Shown here: positions 28,069-36,907 of the stretch, in pieces
How positions within the stretch are numbered: the first letter of the stretch is position 1
How the letters are laid out: each line of letters begins with the position of its first letter
IMG/VR virus record: IMGVR_UViG_3300021420_000016
Coordinates: 62,001-126,000 of that record
Source of the DNA: a virus
DNA: 64,000 nucleotides
Strand: one strand, 5' to 3'
The notes under the pieces: model-generated
The model's input: only the letters and a program-made list of their open reading frames with translations
What the model was told of the DNA's origin: nothing
Database searches by the model: none
Position numbers and translations under genes: made by a program

Positions 28069-28631
28069 GCCGGGATCTCCCACAGAACGCCCTGCGAGGC
28101 GGGCGGCGACTTGACTGGTACTGGCGTGGCCCGTACCAGCTCGGCGGCCGGCATAGGCGTGCTGCGACGGCTGATTTTTCGGCCGGGCAACTGCTGATAC
28201 ACCCACAGGCCACCCTTAGTGAACCCCACATGCGACCACCCGGCGCGCAGGTAGCACCAGCCTGGAATCTCCTTAGGCTTGGTCTTGCGCGGGTCAATGA
28301 AACTGACGATGCCCAGCTCGGGTACATCGGGCCACTCGGCACGCGTGTGGGCGACCGCCCAACGGATGAGGTCCGATGCAAGGTGCGGGGAATCCTCTCG
28401 GCGGAACAAGCTATTCACCCACGCCCCCCCCCCCCATGCGTGCTTGACGTACTGCGCGTACGGCCAGGAGGTGACCCACACCGCCGAACGGTCTTCGGTG
28501 AGCAGCACGAAGCAGCTACCCGGCGGGACGAACTGCGGCGAGCCCGGCTTCTGCCGGTTGTAATGCCGGTCGGCGAGTGGCAGCGCGGCGGGGTCTGCTC
28601 GATGGGAGCGCAGCCAGGGGGAGCCGGTCAC
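28065..28631 (-). CDS. Conserved hypothetical protein (actinophage/plasmid type), 188 aa
   Basis: It begins GSPWLRSHRADPAALPLADR and continues HYNRQKPGSPQFVPPGSCFV, VTSWPYAQYVKHAWGGG and FRREDSPHLASDLIRWAVAH. This sequence type recurs in Streptomyces phages and plasmids next to DNA methyltransferases. It ends with a basic region GRKISRRSTPMPA. The fold looks GNAT-like, but that is only a guess. Confidence 0.7.
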   Translation of the reverse strand: MTGSPWLRSHRADPAALPLADRHYNRQKPGSPQFVPPGSCFVLLTEDRSAVWVTSWPYAQYVKHAWGGGAWVNSLFRREDSPHLASDLIRWAVAHTRAEWPDVPELGIVSFIDPRKTKPKEIPGWCYLRAGWSHVGFTKGGLWVYQQLPGRKISRRSTPMPAAELVRATPVPVKSPPASQGVLWEIPA

Positions 28632-29137
28632 AGCAGCACCTCCTGCGCTAGCACGGTGGCCATGACGCCAGTACCGGGGAACAGGTCATCAAGCGTGTCC
28701 TCGCTGCCGATGTAGCCGAGCAGGTCGAGCACCCATCGGCAGAAGGGGGGGGGGGGCTTAGCGCCAGTCAGCCCGCGCTTGAGCGTGATGACCTGGCTGA
28801 GGTGATCCCGGCCGACTGGTGCACCGGCCTTGGAGCTATCCCGCCCGGGCCGGAAAAGGACGGGCTCCCAGGTGTAGGCGATGCGGACGTTCCGCTTGAA
28901 TGCCGCGAACGGCTTGACCCAGGCCGCGACGCGGACACCGGCGGGCGCGAGGGGCAGCAACTCTTGCAGTGAGGTAGACGAGCAACTGTAGGCCCAGCCG
29001 TCGTATTCACGGTCGAGGCGCAGCATTAGCGCTTCGTGCTCGTCTGTCTCATCCCAGCAGCCCCACGGCTCCTGGTGCCGGTGCTCGTACCGGCGGCAGC
29101 ACCCAAGGTAGGGCGGGTCGGCGTAGGCGAACTTCAT
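28628..29137 (-). CDS. Adenine-N6 DNA methyltransferase (DPPY type)
   Basis: 169 residues starting KFAYADPPYLG, the DPPY catalytic motif IV close to the N-terminus. A C-terminal motif I-like LDDLFPGTGVM follows, so the motif order is that of the small phage/plasmid enzymes (beta class-like). A Pro run (PPPPF) comes from a 12-base G tract at 28747. No cognate restriction enzyme is adjacent; it may protect the element on entry or act as a regulator. Confidence 0.82.
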   Translation of the reverse strand: MKFAYADPPYLGCCRRYEHRHQEPWGCWDETDEHEALMLRLDREYDGWAYSCSSTSLQELLPLAPAGVRVAAWVKPFAAFKRNVRIAYTWEPVLFRPGRDSSKAGAPVGRDHLSQVITLKRGLTGAKPPPPFCRWVLDLLGYIGSEDTLDDLFPGTGVMATVLAQEVLL

Positions 29138-30009
29138 GCTGCCACTTCCTGCTTCCGGGTGGTGGCATGGGCCGCCCGGGCCAGGGCCGTGTTGAGCGTG
29201 TCCCGTCTCAACCCGAGGCGTTCCGCGATCTGCCGGCGCACCAGTTCCGGCGCCACTGCGCGGAGCGGGTGCGAGGCCTCCAGTTCGGCGTAGTCGGCGG
29301 CGAGCTCGGCGGAGGGAGTGGATTTCTTGCGCCGCCACCCGACTGGGGCCGGGGTGTCCGGGTTGTCGATCTCGTCGTCGTCCCAGGCCATCGGGACCGG
29401 CCAGTTGTTCCGTTCGGCGCGCCTGCGGGCCATGGTGGCGGCTCTGCGCTGTCCCGGCGTGGCCGTAGGGGGAGGCTGATCCCACAACTGGTCGTAGGCG
29501 GCGCACATGCCCCGTGCGACGCGGGCGGTGACCATGGTTACCCGGCCGGAGACGATCGCTTCCAGGTGGTCGTGGCACATGGGCACTAGCGGGGCGATGC
29601 CTGTCCCGGTGTGCCCGCGGGCGATCAGCGCCTGGGCGCGCCGGCGGGTACCCGTGGCGTCTGTCGCGGCCCCGGCGGCGAGGGCGGCGGCCGGGTCGGC
29701 GAGAACCGTTCCGGCGGCGCGGGTGATCTGCGCGGCGTTGTGTGCGGTGACTGCGGGCTGCCCGCAGTACATCAGCCGGCTCAGTGTCGAGTAGGGGACG
29801 CCGGACAGTTCGGCGAACCTTCGCAGGCCGATTCCCGCGTCCATGCACCGGCGGACGAGGGCGCGGGCTGGAGTGGCGTCAGTAGTGGTGTAGGGGGGCT
29901 TGGCTAGGGTGGCGTTCACGGCCGGGTTCCTTCTTAGGGTAGGGACTGGGCTGAGGGCCGGCGGCACGTGTACAGCGTGCGGCCGGCCCGTGGTCATGGT
30001 GGCGGTCAT
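29134..30009 (-). CDS. HTH DNA-binding protein, 291 aa
   Basis: The N-terminal third has a helix-turn-helix RRFAELSGVPYSTLSRLMYC. The middle is Ala-rich and helical with HTGTGIAPLVPMCHDHLEAI. The C-terminal part RRQIAERLGLRRDTLNTALA is a second HTH. Similar two-HTH proteins are found next to methyltransferase genes in actinophages. It overlaps both neighbours by 4 bases. Confidence 0.65.
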   Translation of the reverse strand: MTATMTTGRPHAVHVPPALSPVPTLRRNPAVNATLAKPPYTTTDATPARALVRRCMDAGIGLRRFAELSGVPYSTLSRLMYCGQPAVTAHNAAQITRAAGTVLADPAAALAAGAATDATGTRRRAQALIARGHTGTGIAPLVPMCHDHLEAIVSGRVTMVTARVARGMCAAYDQLWDQPPPTATPGQRRAATMARRRAERNNWPVPMAWDDDEIDNPDTPAPVGWRRKKSTPSAELAADYAELEASHPLRAVAPELVRRQIAERLGLRRDTLNTALARAAHATTRKQEVAA

Positions 30010-31403
30010 TTGGGACTCGCCGGAACGTGCTTGCCGCTGGCCGTCCAGTTGTCACTGGCCATGTCAACAAAGCGGCTGTAGTGTCCCTGGAATGCGACGG
30101 TCACTGTCGCCATCGGGCCGTTCCGGTGCTTGGCGATAATAAGGTCCGCTTCCCCGGTCCGGGGTGAGTCCGTTTCGTGCATATCCTCGCGGTAAAGGAG
30201 GATTACGACGTCCGGGTCTTGTTCCAAACTGCCCGATTCGCGTAGATCTGAGAGCAATGGGCGTTTATCACTGCGCATTTCCGGGCCCCGATTGAGCTGG
30301 GAGATAGCGACCACCGGCACGTGAAGCTCCTTGGCCAGCAGCTTCAGCGACCGGGAGATGTCCGACACCTCCTGCTGCCGGTTCTCCACCCGCCGGCCGG
30401 GGGTGCTCATCAACTGCAGGTAGTCCACGATCACCAGCCGCAGGTCGTGGCGCATCTTCAGCCGCCGGCACTTCGCCCGGATCTCCATCAGGGACATGTT
30501 CGGCGAGTCGTCGATGAACAGCGGCGCGCCGGCGATCTCCTCCATGCACTGGGCGAGCCGGGCCCAGTCCTTTTCGGTCAACTGGCCGGTCCGCATTGCG
30601 TGCAATGGCACCCGCGCCTCCGCCGACAGTAGCCGCATGGTGATCTCGTTGCGGGTCATCTCCAGGCTGAAGATCGCCGTCGCGAGACCGTGCTTGATCG
30701 CCGCCGACCTGGCAAAATCTCCACCTAGCGTCGACTTGCCTGCGCCGGGCCTTGCGGCCACGACCACCATCTGCCCTGGGTGCAGTCCGTGTGTCAGGGA
30801 GTCCAGGTCGAGGAATCCGGTCGGCACGCCGGTGAGTGCGCCGCCGTTAGCGCCGATCGCCTCGACCTCGTCCATGGCGCCGGGGAGGATTTCGGCCAGT
30901 GACAGGTAGTCCTCCCCCGCCCGCCGGTCGGCGACCGCGTACAGTGCCGTTTCGGCCCGGTCGAGCATGTCGTCGGCGTCGGCGGTGGCGTCGTAGCCGA
31001 ACTGGGCGATGCGGGTGCCCGCTTCGGCGAGGCGGCGCAGGATCGCCTTCTCCCGGACGATCCGCGCGTAGTACCCGGCATTGGCGGCGGTGGGTACTGA
31101 CGCGAACAGGGTGTGCAGGTACCCGGCGCCGCCCGCCCTTAGGAGGGTGCCCTCTTTGCCCATCAGGTCGGCGACCGTGACCGCGTCGGCGGGCTCGCCG
31201 CGGGAGTACAGGTCCAGGATTGCCTCGTGCACCATCTGGTGCGCCGGGCGGTAGTGGTCGAGCGGCCCGATGATCTCGATGACATCCGCGATGGCGTCTT
31301 TCGACATGAGCATGCCGCCGAGGACGCACTGTTCCGCGGCGAGGTCATGCGGCGGGATGCGCTCGAACCCGGGTGGCGGCGCGACGTCTGCCAGGGCGCT
31401 CAT
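30006..31403 (-). CDS. dnaB: Replicative DNA helicase DnaB
   Basis: 465 residues. The N-terminal domain begins PHDLAAEQCVLGGMLMSKDA. The RecA-like ATPase has Walker A ARPGAGKST, Walker B LVIVDYLQLM, an arginine finger region FSLEMTRNEITMRLLSAEAR and the DnaB signature SQLNRGPEMRSDKRPLLSDL and RESGSLEQDPD. No intein interrupts the P-loop. It unwinds the element's DNA, with the upstream DnaD-like protein as probable loader. An element-encoded helicase suggests partly independent replication. Confidence 0.95.
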   Translation of the reverse strand: MSALADVAPPPGFERIPPHDLAAEQCVLGGMLMSKDAIADVIEIIGPLDHYRPAHQMVHEAILDLYSRGEPADAVTVADLMGKEGTLLRAGGAGYLHTLFASVPTAANAGYYARIVREKAILRRLAEAGTRIAQFGYDATADADDMLDRAETALYAVADRRAGEDYLSLAEILPGAMDEVEAIGANGGALTGVPTGFLDLDSLTHGLHPGQMVVVAARPGAGKSTLGGDFARSAAIKHGLATAIFSLEMTRNEITMRLLSAEARVPLHAMRTGQLTEKDWARLAQCMEEIAGAPLFIDDSPNMSLMEIRAKCRRLKMRHDLRLVIVDYLQLMSTPGRRVENRQQEVSDISRSLKLLAKELHVPVVAISQLNRGPEMRSDKRPLLSDLRESGSLEQDPDVVILLYREDMHETDSPRTGEADLIIAKHRNGPMATVTVAFQGHYSRFVDMASDNWTASGKHVPASPK

Positions 31404-32479
31404 GACACGGCTGCTTTCCTGTCAGCGGCGCAGGATGGGCATTCGGATCCGGCCGCATGGCTGACGTGATGGTCCGGGCAGGTCACCTTCGGCCTGGGCG
31501 GCGGCGCGGTCCGGTCGCGGGCAGCCGCCCACCAGTAACCGTCGGCGTGCAGGCCGCCGGGAGAGTGTGATCTTTCATCGGCAGCGCGGATCAGCGCGGC
31601 AGCGCGGATCAGCGGCCAAGGGCGATCGAGGGTGTCGCGGTGGCACAGGGACTCGCGGATTGACCGTTCCGACCAGTCCGGGCGGATGGTGCGGATGGTG
31701 CCGACCAGTGCGCTGACCTCGCCGTCTGAGGGGGTTTCCTGGACTAGGCCCCCCTCCCCCGTTTGGGCGCCGGGAAGGCCGAACGGGACCATGGGCGACT
31801 GGGCCCAGCTTGCGCCGGGGGCGGGGGGATTGGGGCCAGGGGCGAGGGGCTTTCTTAGGGATCCACCGTTATTTCTCCCCTTCCCCCTGGCCCCCTGGGC
31901 ACCGGGTAGGACACGGAGGTCGGCAGGGGCATCAGCCGGGCGCTCCGCACGGTGGTCAGCAACCCCCTCCGCATGGCCCTGCGGAGGGGGGTCGGCAGGG
32001 CCCTGTGGGAGGGCATGGGCAAGGCGGGCGGGAAGGGCGTCCAGCAGGGCGATTACAGGTTCACGGGTCTTGTTGGTCAGTTCCTTCAAGGGAAGCCGGC
32101 CCAGTTCGCGGAAGATCACGGCGCGCAGCGTCGCCGATTCCACGCGCGCCGCGTCGGCGATGGCGATGGCTAGCACCTTCGGCTGCTTCCAGACCTCGTC
32201 GTTGCGGATCAAGGTGCGGATCAGCAACTCCCCGGTGTCCTCGTCCGCGATCGTGAACCGGGCTGCGCAGGTGTACTTCAGTGCGGCCGCGAGCGTCTCC
32301 TGGTCCCAGCCGATCCGGCGGGCCCACAGCCGCAGGTTGATCGTGATGACGCCGCAGTGGCGTAGCTCCGGCTGGGCCAGCAGCATCTGGTAGAGGTTTT
32401 TCCCGTCCGGGTGCAGAGCGCGCCAGTCGTCGTCGTCGGTCCACATGGACGCCTTGAGGCGCGCCTCGGTCCGCGGCAT
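31400..32479 (-). CDS. Replication initiation/helicase-loader-like protein
   Basis: 359 residues. The N-terminal winged-helix-like half (KASMWTDDDDWRALHPDGKN, LYQMLLAQPELRHCGVITIN, ALKYTCAARFTIADEDTGEL) matches DnaD-like phage replication proteins. A Pro/Gly-rich linker follows, then a C-terminal zinc-like CPDHHVSHAAGSECPSC. It is first in the dnaB operon and overlaps dnaB by 4 bases, consistent with a loader role. Confidence 0.72.
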   Translation of the reverse strand: MPRTEARLKASMWTDDDDWRALHPDGKNLYQMLLAQPELRHCGVITINLRLWARRIGWDQETLAAALKYTCAARFTIADEDTGELLIRTLIRNDEVWKQPKVLAIAIADAARVESATLRAVIFRELGRLPLKELTNKTREPVIALLDALPARLAHALPQGPADPPPQGHAEGVADHRAERPADAPADLRVLPGAQGARGKGRNNGGSLRKPLAPGPNPPAPGASWAQSPMVPFGLPGAQTGEGGLVQETPSDGEVSALVGTIRTIRPDWSERSIRESLCHRDTLDRPWPLIRAAALIRAADERSHSPGGLHADGYWWAAARDRTAPPPRPKVTCPDHHVSHAAGSECPSCAADRKAAVS

Positions 32480-32570
32480 CAGACCTCGCCGCCTTCGGTG
32501 ATGCGCTGGGGGATGGCCACGTTGCGGGCCACCTTTCCGGGGTCTCGTTGTGCAGTTAACTCACTACGCA

Positions 32571-32616
32571 CCGGCAAGGGCGCTCTGTCCGGACTCTAGT
32601 CCGACAATAATACGGT
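32571..32616. promoter_or_regulatory. Divergent promoter with CGGACT/AGTCCG palindrome
   Basis: An inverted repeat CGGACT-CT-AGTCCG lies beside an AT-rich TATTATTG (minus strand) that could be a -10 element for the replication operon. Confidence 0.4.
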
Positions 32617-32673
32617 TGCAAGTCTGTACTGGGGACTACTTTCAGGTATGACACAGTGGTACGATTGCCCCAA

Positions 32674-32694
32674 GTCATGACCGGACGTCATGAC
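32674..32694. promoter_or_regulatory. Paired GTCATGAC palindromes
   Basis: Two copies of the self-complementary 8-mer GTCATGAC are separated by 5 bp (CGGAC), an arrangement typical of a two-dimer repressor site, 25 bp before the + strand gene. Confidence 0.45.
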
Positions 32695-32718
32695 CCATGG
32701 CCCTGAACTCCGAGGAGC

Positions 32719-32997
32719 GTGGACGAGTTGACCGACCCGCTGAACGACTTGCTGGCCGAGCTTGCCCGCGATGCCGCCGAGGTCGAGGAGTACGACCCGA
32801 AGGCGGAGGCAGCCCGGCAGCGCATCCGGGACAAGCTCCCCCAAGCCCGCGCGCTTGGCGCCGGCCCAGCGGAACTGGAGCGCGCGATCCGCGGCATCTA
32901 CACCGCGAAGTCCATCAGCCGCTGGACCGACGAGTCCGCACCCGGGGACCAGCGCCGCGGCCGCCGCAAGCGCAACGGCGCACCCGTCGCCGCCTGA
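32719..32997 (+). CDS. Small acidic/basic HTH-like protein, 92 aa
   Basis: GTG start after GAGGAG. It begins DELTDPLNDLLAELARDAAE, has a helical middle (AEAARQRIRDKLPQARALGA, then GPAELERAIRGIYTAKSISR) and an RRGRRKRN tail. Such proteins occur divergent to replication operons of actinomycete elements; it may bind the palindromes upstream. Confidence 0.6.
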   Translation: MDELTDPLNDLLAELARDAAEVEEYDPKAEAARQRIRDKLPQARALGAGPAELERAIRGIYTAKSISRWTDESAPGDQRRGRRKRNGAPVAA

Positions 32998-33020
32998 TCT
33001 CGCACTCCCCCAGCCCGCCA

Positions 33021-34340
33021 TCACGCTGCCGTCTCCTGTAGCTGAGCCGGCGTCGCCTGCCGCTGGATGCCTGCCGCCATGGTGATCACGTGCTGGGCTA
33101 GCAGGGGCGGCATTGCGTTGCCGACCTGCTGGAACTGCTTGGTTTGGCTCCCCCGCCATGGATAGTCCGGCGGGAACGACTGGAGGACCGCAGCCTCCTG
33201 GACGGTGATCCGCACCGGCTCGGCCCGCAGCTCACCCGGGCCAGGTTCATGTACCCACGCCGCCCAGTTGGACCGGCCACCGAAGAACAGCGTCCCTGCG
33301 GGCTCGTCCAGTGACCGCGTGCAAGCGTTGTTGTTGTTGTTGTTGTTGCGGAAGACCCACTGGCCAGCTCTCTGCGCGGCCGCGAGTGCGTCGCGGTCCC
33401 GGTGCCCGAACGGTTCAGCACCACCGGTGGCGGTCCCGCCGGCGGTGACCGTCGGCGCCGGCCGGCCGGTCGCCCCCCAGCCAAGGACTTTCTCCATGGA
33501 CACCCACGGGGTGCCCCACAGTTGCTCGCCGCCGCGCGGATCGTAATGCACTGGCGGCGGGCAGGACACGGGACGCGAGCGTGAGGCGATCAGGATGGCG
33601 CGTTGCCGGGTCTGCGGCACGCCATAGTCGGCGGCGTTGAGCTTCCCGCACCAGGTGCTGTAGCCGGCCTTCTGCAGTTCGTCTGCATACACCTGCCACA
33701 GGGGCAGCACGGCCGGCACCTGCTCCAGCGCCACCCATTCGGGCTGGCCGGCGTAGATGAACCGGGCCGGCTCAAGGACCAGGGAAGCCGACCGGACAGC
33801 GTCCCAGATCTTCGCCGATCGCTGAGCGCGGGTCAGGTGCGAGCCAGGCGGCGCGCTCGCCATGTCGCGCAGGCGCTTGTGGGGGGAGTTCCTTCGGGCC
33901 AGCAGTTTCCGCTTCCATGCCTGCTGGCGCTTGCGCCGCCATGCCTCGGCGGTCATCTGCGGGGTAGGTGATCCACCTAGCCACCCGGCCAGCCGCAGGG
34001 TGGTGACCATCTCTCGCCGCCGCCGTGCCCGGGTCGCCTGGCCAGCGAACTGGTCCCGTATCCCGTCGGCGAGAATGGCGATCACCCCGAGCCCGGCGCC
34101 CAGGCCGGCCATGCTGAACACGATGCACGGCGGGCTGTGACATTGACCCCAAGTCTTCCTGGCTAGTCCTTCGACCGGGAAGGCGCTCATATCGGCGTGA
34201 ATGGTCAGGTGGCCTGCAGCGGCGCGGGTGGCGCAGGCGGTGGCGTCCCGTTCAATGCCGATCGAGCGCAGGCCGAGCATGCGGAGCGCCTCGTCCCAGC
34301 CGCCGGGACCACCGAATCCGTCCAACACAAGGTCGCTCAC
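33021..34340 (-). CDS. Cytosine-C5 DNA methyltransferase
   Basis: 439 residues. Motif I LVLDGFGGPGGWDEALR, motif IV PPCIVFSMAG with the catalytic Cys, a motif VI counterpart in VLEPARFI (normally ENV), motif VIII QTRQRAILIASR, and motif X QVGNAMPPLLAQHV. An internal tract of seven Asn in the target-recognition part is encoded by an AAC/GTT microsatellite (33329-33349). GTG 34340 is chosen because it precedes motif I directly. It may protect the incoming element from restriction. Confidence 0.9.
   Translation of the reverse strand: MSDLVLDGFGGPGGWDEALRMLGLRSIGIERDATACATRAAAGHLTIHADMSAFPVEGLARKTWGQCHSPPCIVFSMAGLGAGLGVIAILADGIRDQFAGQATRARRRREMVTTLRLAGWLGGSPTPQMTAEAWRRKRQQAWKRKLLARRNSPHKRLRDMASAPPGSHLTRAQRSAKIWDAVRSASLVLEPARFIYAGQPEWVALEQVPAVLPLWQVYADELQKAGYSTWCGKLNAADYGVPQTRQRAILIASRSRPVSCPPPVHYDPRGGEQLWGTPWVSMEKVLGWGATGRPAPTVTAGGTATGGAEPFGHRDRDALAAAQRAGQWVFRNNNNNNNACTRSLDEPAGTLFFGGRSNWAAWVHEPGPGELRAEPVRITVQEAAVLQSFPPDYPWRGSQTKQFQQVGNAMPPLLAQHVITMAAGIQRQATPAQLQETAA
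33328..33350. repeat. GTT/AAC trinucleotide microsatellite in the methyltransferase gene
   Basis: About seven tandem GTT units on the + strand (AAC on the coding strand) encode a run of Asn. It is in frame, so slippage would change the Asn number rather than break the gene. Confidence 0.85.
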
Positions 34341-34981
34341 AACGTCACCTCGGTGATGTGCAGGGTCACCTGGCCGCGGGGGCAAGTGCCGGGCAGTAGT
34401 TCGTAGGTGACCCGCCGGACGTGCTTGCGGCTGTCACCACCGCCGAATACCCCCGTGTCCGCGATGCCATCGATCAGATGCTTACCGGTGGGCGCGAGGT
34501 TCTCACTGTCCTCAATCCGCGCCGCGGCGAAGGGGTGACGGTCTTTGCGCCGCCTCGGTGGCGGCAGGTAGGTGACATGGATGTCGGCGCGGTGGATCAG
34601 TGGCAGGCGGCTGCTCCTCGCCGCAATCCCTCCGTGTTGCCGGAGCGTCTTGATGATCTCCGCTTTCGGGTGGAGGGACAGCCGGTTGTTGGCGGTGAGC
34701 AGTTCCATGCCGGCCGGGAACTGGATCGTCCACGTCCTGGGGTCACCGGCCGGCGCGCTTCCACCAGACACGCCGGCCGGCGACGTTTTCAGAGCCCCGC
34801 GGGGGCCAGCGGCAGGCCGGCCTGCCCGCGGGGCCTGCTCTCCTCGCGGGGATCGCCTGGGGGGCGCGGAGGAGAGCGCTGCGCCAGCCCCGATCGGGGA
34901 GCCGGGGGGCGCAGCAGGCACCACCAGCCGCGCGGCGGGCGCGGCCCTGGTGGTGCGTCTTGGGGTCCGGGTGGTGGTCAC
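34337..34981 (-). CDS. RusA-like Holliday junction resolvase
   Basis: 214 residues. The first 80 are low-complexity Pro/Ala/Arg. The catalytic part TIQFPAGMELLTANNRLSLH is followed by IHVTYLPPPRRRKDRHPFAA and ENLAPTGKHLIDGIADTGVF, the pattern of actinophage RusA proteins (DN.AP..K...DGL.D.G). The usual Asp pair reads DSENLAP. It could resolve recombination or replication intermediates. It overlaps the methyltransferase by 4 bases. Confidence 0.7.
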   Translation of the reverse strand: MTTTRTPRRTTRAAPAARLVVPAAPPGSPIGAGAALSSAPPRRSPRGEQAPRAGRPAAGPRGALKTSPAGVSGGSAPAGDPRTWTIQFPAGMELLTANNRLSLHPKAEIIKTLRQHGGIAARSSRLPLIHRADIHVTYLPPPRRRKDRHPFAAARIEDSENLAPTGKHLIDGIADTGVFGGGDSRKHVRRVTYELLPGTCPRGQVTLHITEVTL

Positions 34982-35604
34982 GCCGCAATCTCCCGCCGTG
35001 CCACCAGGGCAATCACCCGGGAAACGAGTTCGGCCCGCAGATCCATCAGTGCCGTGAACTCGCCGACGTAGCGCTCCATGTCGCCGCGCTGCTGCTCGAA
35101 CACTTCTGCCAGTTCGGCACTGCCCATGCCTTCCTCGCGCAGCCCCTGGGCTCCGTCGAGCAGGTGAACGATCTTTGGCAGGCATTTATCGAGACCGCGG
35201 ACGAACCGGGCTTCGGGCAGTTCCTGCTCCTCGTAGAGGCGGACCATGAACGGCACCCATGGCAGCCGGCCGTGGAACTCCGCACTGATGCGCTCGATGG
35301 CTTCGTGCTCGCGGGCGGCTTTAGCTTTGCGCCCGGCGGCGTCGATGCGCAGCGTGGAGGTGTCCCCGGCGTAGACCTCGGGCATGTCGTGGATCAGCGC
35401 GAACTGGGCGATCAGGCCGATGTCGAGCCGGCCGTTGTACAAGGCCTGGGCGAGGGCTGGGGCGATCCACCCGAGCATGACCGTGTGGTCGGCGTCGGAT
35501 TCCCGGGTCGCCCCGTCGGGGTGGTAGCAAGCGGTCCGGTCGATCTGGCCGAACGCCATCGCGAGCCGCCCAAGGTCAATCACGGCGTCCGCGAGCCCGC
35601 TCAT
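34978..35604 (-). CDS. HD-domain nucleotide hydrolase (YfbR-like)
   Basis: 208 residues. Metal ligands: H in ESDADHTVMLGW, HD in FALIHDMPEVYAGDT, and a distal Asp in FVRGLDKCLPKIVHLL. The arrangement is that of phage/plasmid 5'-nucleotidase or dNTP-hydrolysing HD proteins. The start MSGLADAV is chosen from two in-frame ATGs because an earlier start overlaps the upstream gene by 37 bases. Confidence 0.85.
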   Translation of the reverse strand: MSGLADAVIDLGRLAMAFGQIDRTACYHPDGATRESDADHTVMLGWIAPALAQALYNGRLDIGLIAQFALIHDMPEVYAGDTSTLRIDAAGRKAKAAREHEAIERISAEFHGRLPWVPFMVRLYEEQELPEARFVRGLDKCLPKIVHLLDGAQGLREEGMGSAELAEVFEQQRGDMERYVGEFTALMDLRAELVSRVIALVARREIAA

Positions 35605-35864
35605 GACACACGCGCCGGGAGGTCTTCGCTGCTCCATAGTGCCCCTTGGTCGGGGTGTGGCGTCTTGTCCAGTTCAGCCTCGCGTGCGGCCTTCTCGCGC
35701 AGTTCGTCCCGGAGGGACAGCATGCCCTGCCCTTCTGGGCACAACCCGGCGGGGCGGCGCTTGCGCGCGGCGGGTTCGCACTGATGGCAGCCTCTGCGGT
35801 GGTGCTGCCATGTCTCGTCGGCGTCGCGGGCGCTGGCCCGGGCCATGGTCGTCTCGTAGCTCAT
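35601..35864 (-). CDS. Small hypothetical protein, 87 aa
   Basis: Helical and charged with HRRGCHQCEPAARKRRPAGL, then CPEGQGMLSLRDELREKAAR: a possible three-Cys metal site and a coiled-coil-like helix. It overlaps both neighbours by 4 bases in the - operon. Confidence 0.65.
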   Translation of the reverse strand: MSYETTMARASARDADETWQHHRRGCHQCEPAARKRRPAGLCPEGQGMLSLRDELREKAAREAELDKTPHPDQGALWSSEDLPARVS

Positions 35865-36907
35865 GGTGGTGTCCCTTCGCCTGTCCGGTCCAGGTCGGCC
35901 CGTGCTGCTGCCTGCGCCATGTCGGCGCACAGCATCCGGAGCTGATCGCGGAACCGGTCCTTGCTGTCCTGCGGGATGTCCCGCAGGGTGAATTCCATCT
36001 CGGCGGCGTACTCGTCCAGTTCGCGCGATCCGCGGGCCCACCGCCACGCCTGCCTGCCACCCTCGATGGCGGCGTGCAGCAGCAGGCAGACGGCGAGCAT
36101 CACTGCCAGGGCCAGCAGGAGGCCCAGGGCGGCTGGGAGGCAGATGAACGTCGGCAGGGTGGCGAGCACCCGCCAGGCGGGCCGCCGTTTTTGGCGGCGG
36201 AATTCTCCCTGCGCGTAAGACATCGTTAACGCCGCCCCCTCCCCCGGCGCCGCGGCCGCGTACCTGCCGCCGGGGGTGAGCCATGCGATCGTTCCCCCGC
36301 CGTGGCCGTGGAGCGTGACCGGGTAGCCGCCGGGCTGCTCCTGGCCGTTGCGTCTGCGCCAGAAACCCTTCTCGAACATGTGCGGGTCACGATTCTCGCA
36401 CAAGCCGTGACAGCCTGTGGCGGAAGTGCCGCAGAGCAGGCAGCCATTCGCCGCCGACCGGTACAGCCGCCCCGCCGACCCGCCGGCGCCCCGGGCGTAG
36501 ATGTGCTGGATCTGGCCGCCGTGTTCACCGAGCCACACCCCGCATGCTTCGCAGCGGGCGTTCTGCGGGTCGCCGTTCCCCGCGCGGGTGCGGATGAGCA
36601 GCCTCACCGCGGCGGGGAACCCGGTGTCCCGGGGCGCTTTGCGGCCTGCGGGCCGCACAGTGCCGGGCGGGGCGCTCGCCGTGAGCGCAGCCTTGCCCGG
36701 TGAGCGGCCGGCCGGCGCGGGGTACAGGTGCCAGCCGCCGCATGCCGCATGGTAGCGGGCCTGCCTGGCCGGGCCGTTCTCGTGGCGGGACGAGTCGGCC
36801 CGGCCAGGGCCTGCGAGCGCCAGCCCGGCGGCTATCGCGTCGTCGTAGCGGTACCGGCCGCACCCCGGGTGCAGGCCCTGGCGACGCTTCAGGGCGGCCT
36901 GTTTCAC
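35861..36907 (-). CDS. HNH endonuclease-like protein with C-terminal membrane segment
   Basis: 348 residues from a GTG. N-terminal YHAACGGWHLYPAP-type motif, then an HNH core CEACGVWLGEHGGQIQHIYA, CLLCGTSATGCHGLCE, FWRRRNGQEQPG. After residue 225 the sequence changes to a hydrophobic LPTFICLPAALGLLLALAVM and LAVCLLLH, then an acidic helical tail. The internal MSYAQGEF at about 36222 could start a separate membrane protein, so this may be two coupled genes rather than a fusion. Confidence 0.65.
   Translation of the reverse strand: MKQAALKRRQGLHPGCGRYRYDDAIAAGLALAGPGRADSSRHENGPARQARYHAACGGWHLYPAPAGRSPGKAALTASAPPGTVRPAGRKAPRDTGFPAAVRLLIRTRAGNGDPQNARCEACGVWLGEHGGQIQHIYARGAGGSAGRLYRSAANGCLLCGTSATGCHGLCENRDPHMFEKGFWRRRNGQEQPGGYPVTLHGHGGGTIAWLTPGGRYAAAAPGEGAALTMSYAQGEFRRQKRRPAWRVLATLPTFICLPAALGLLLALAVMLAVCLLLHAAIEGGRQAWRWARGSRELDEYAAEMEFTLRDIPQDSKDRFRDQLRMLCADMAQAAARADLDRTGEGTPP

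Noticed and set aside
28428-28760. Long G/C homopolymers as frameshift errors
   Set aside because: Both tracts (28428-28437, 28747-28758) lie inside frames that stay open and protein-like on both sides, so no error is indicated.
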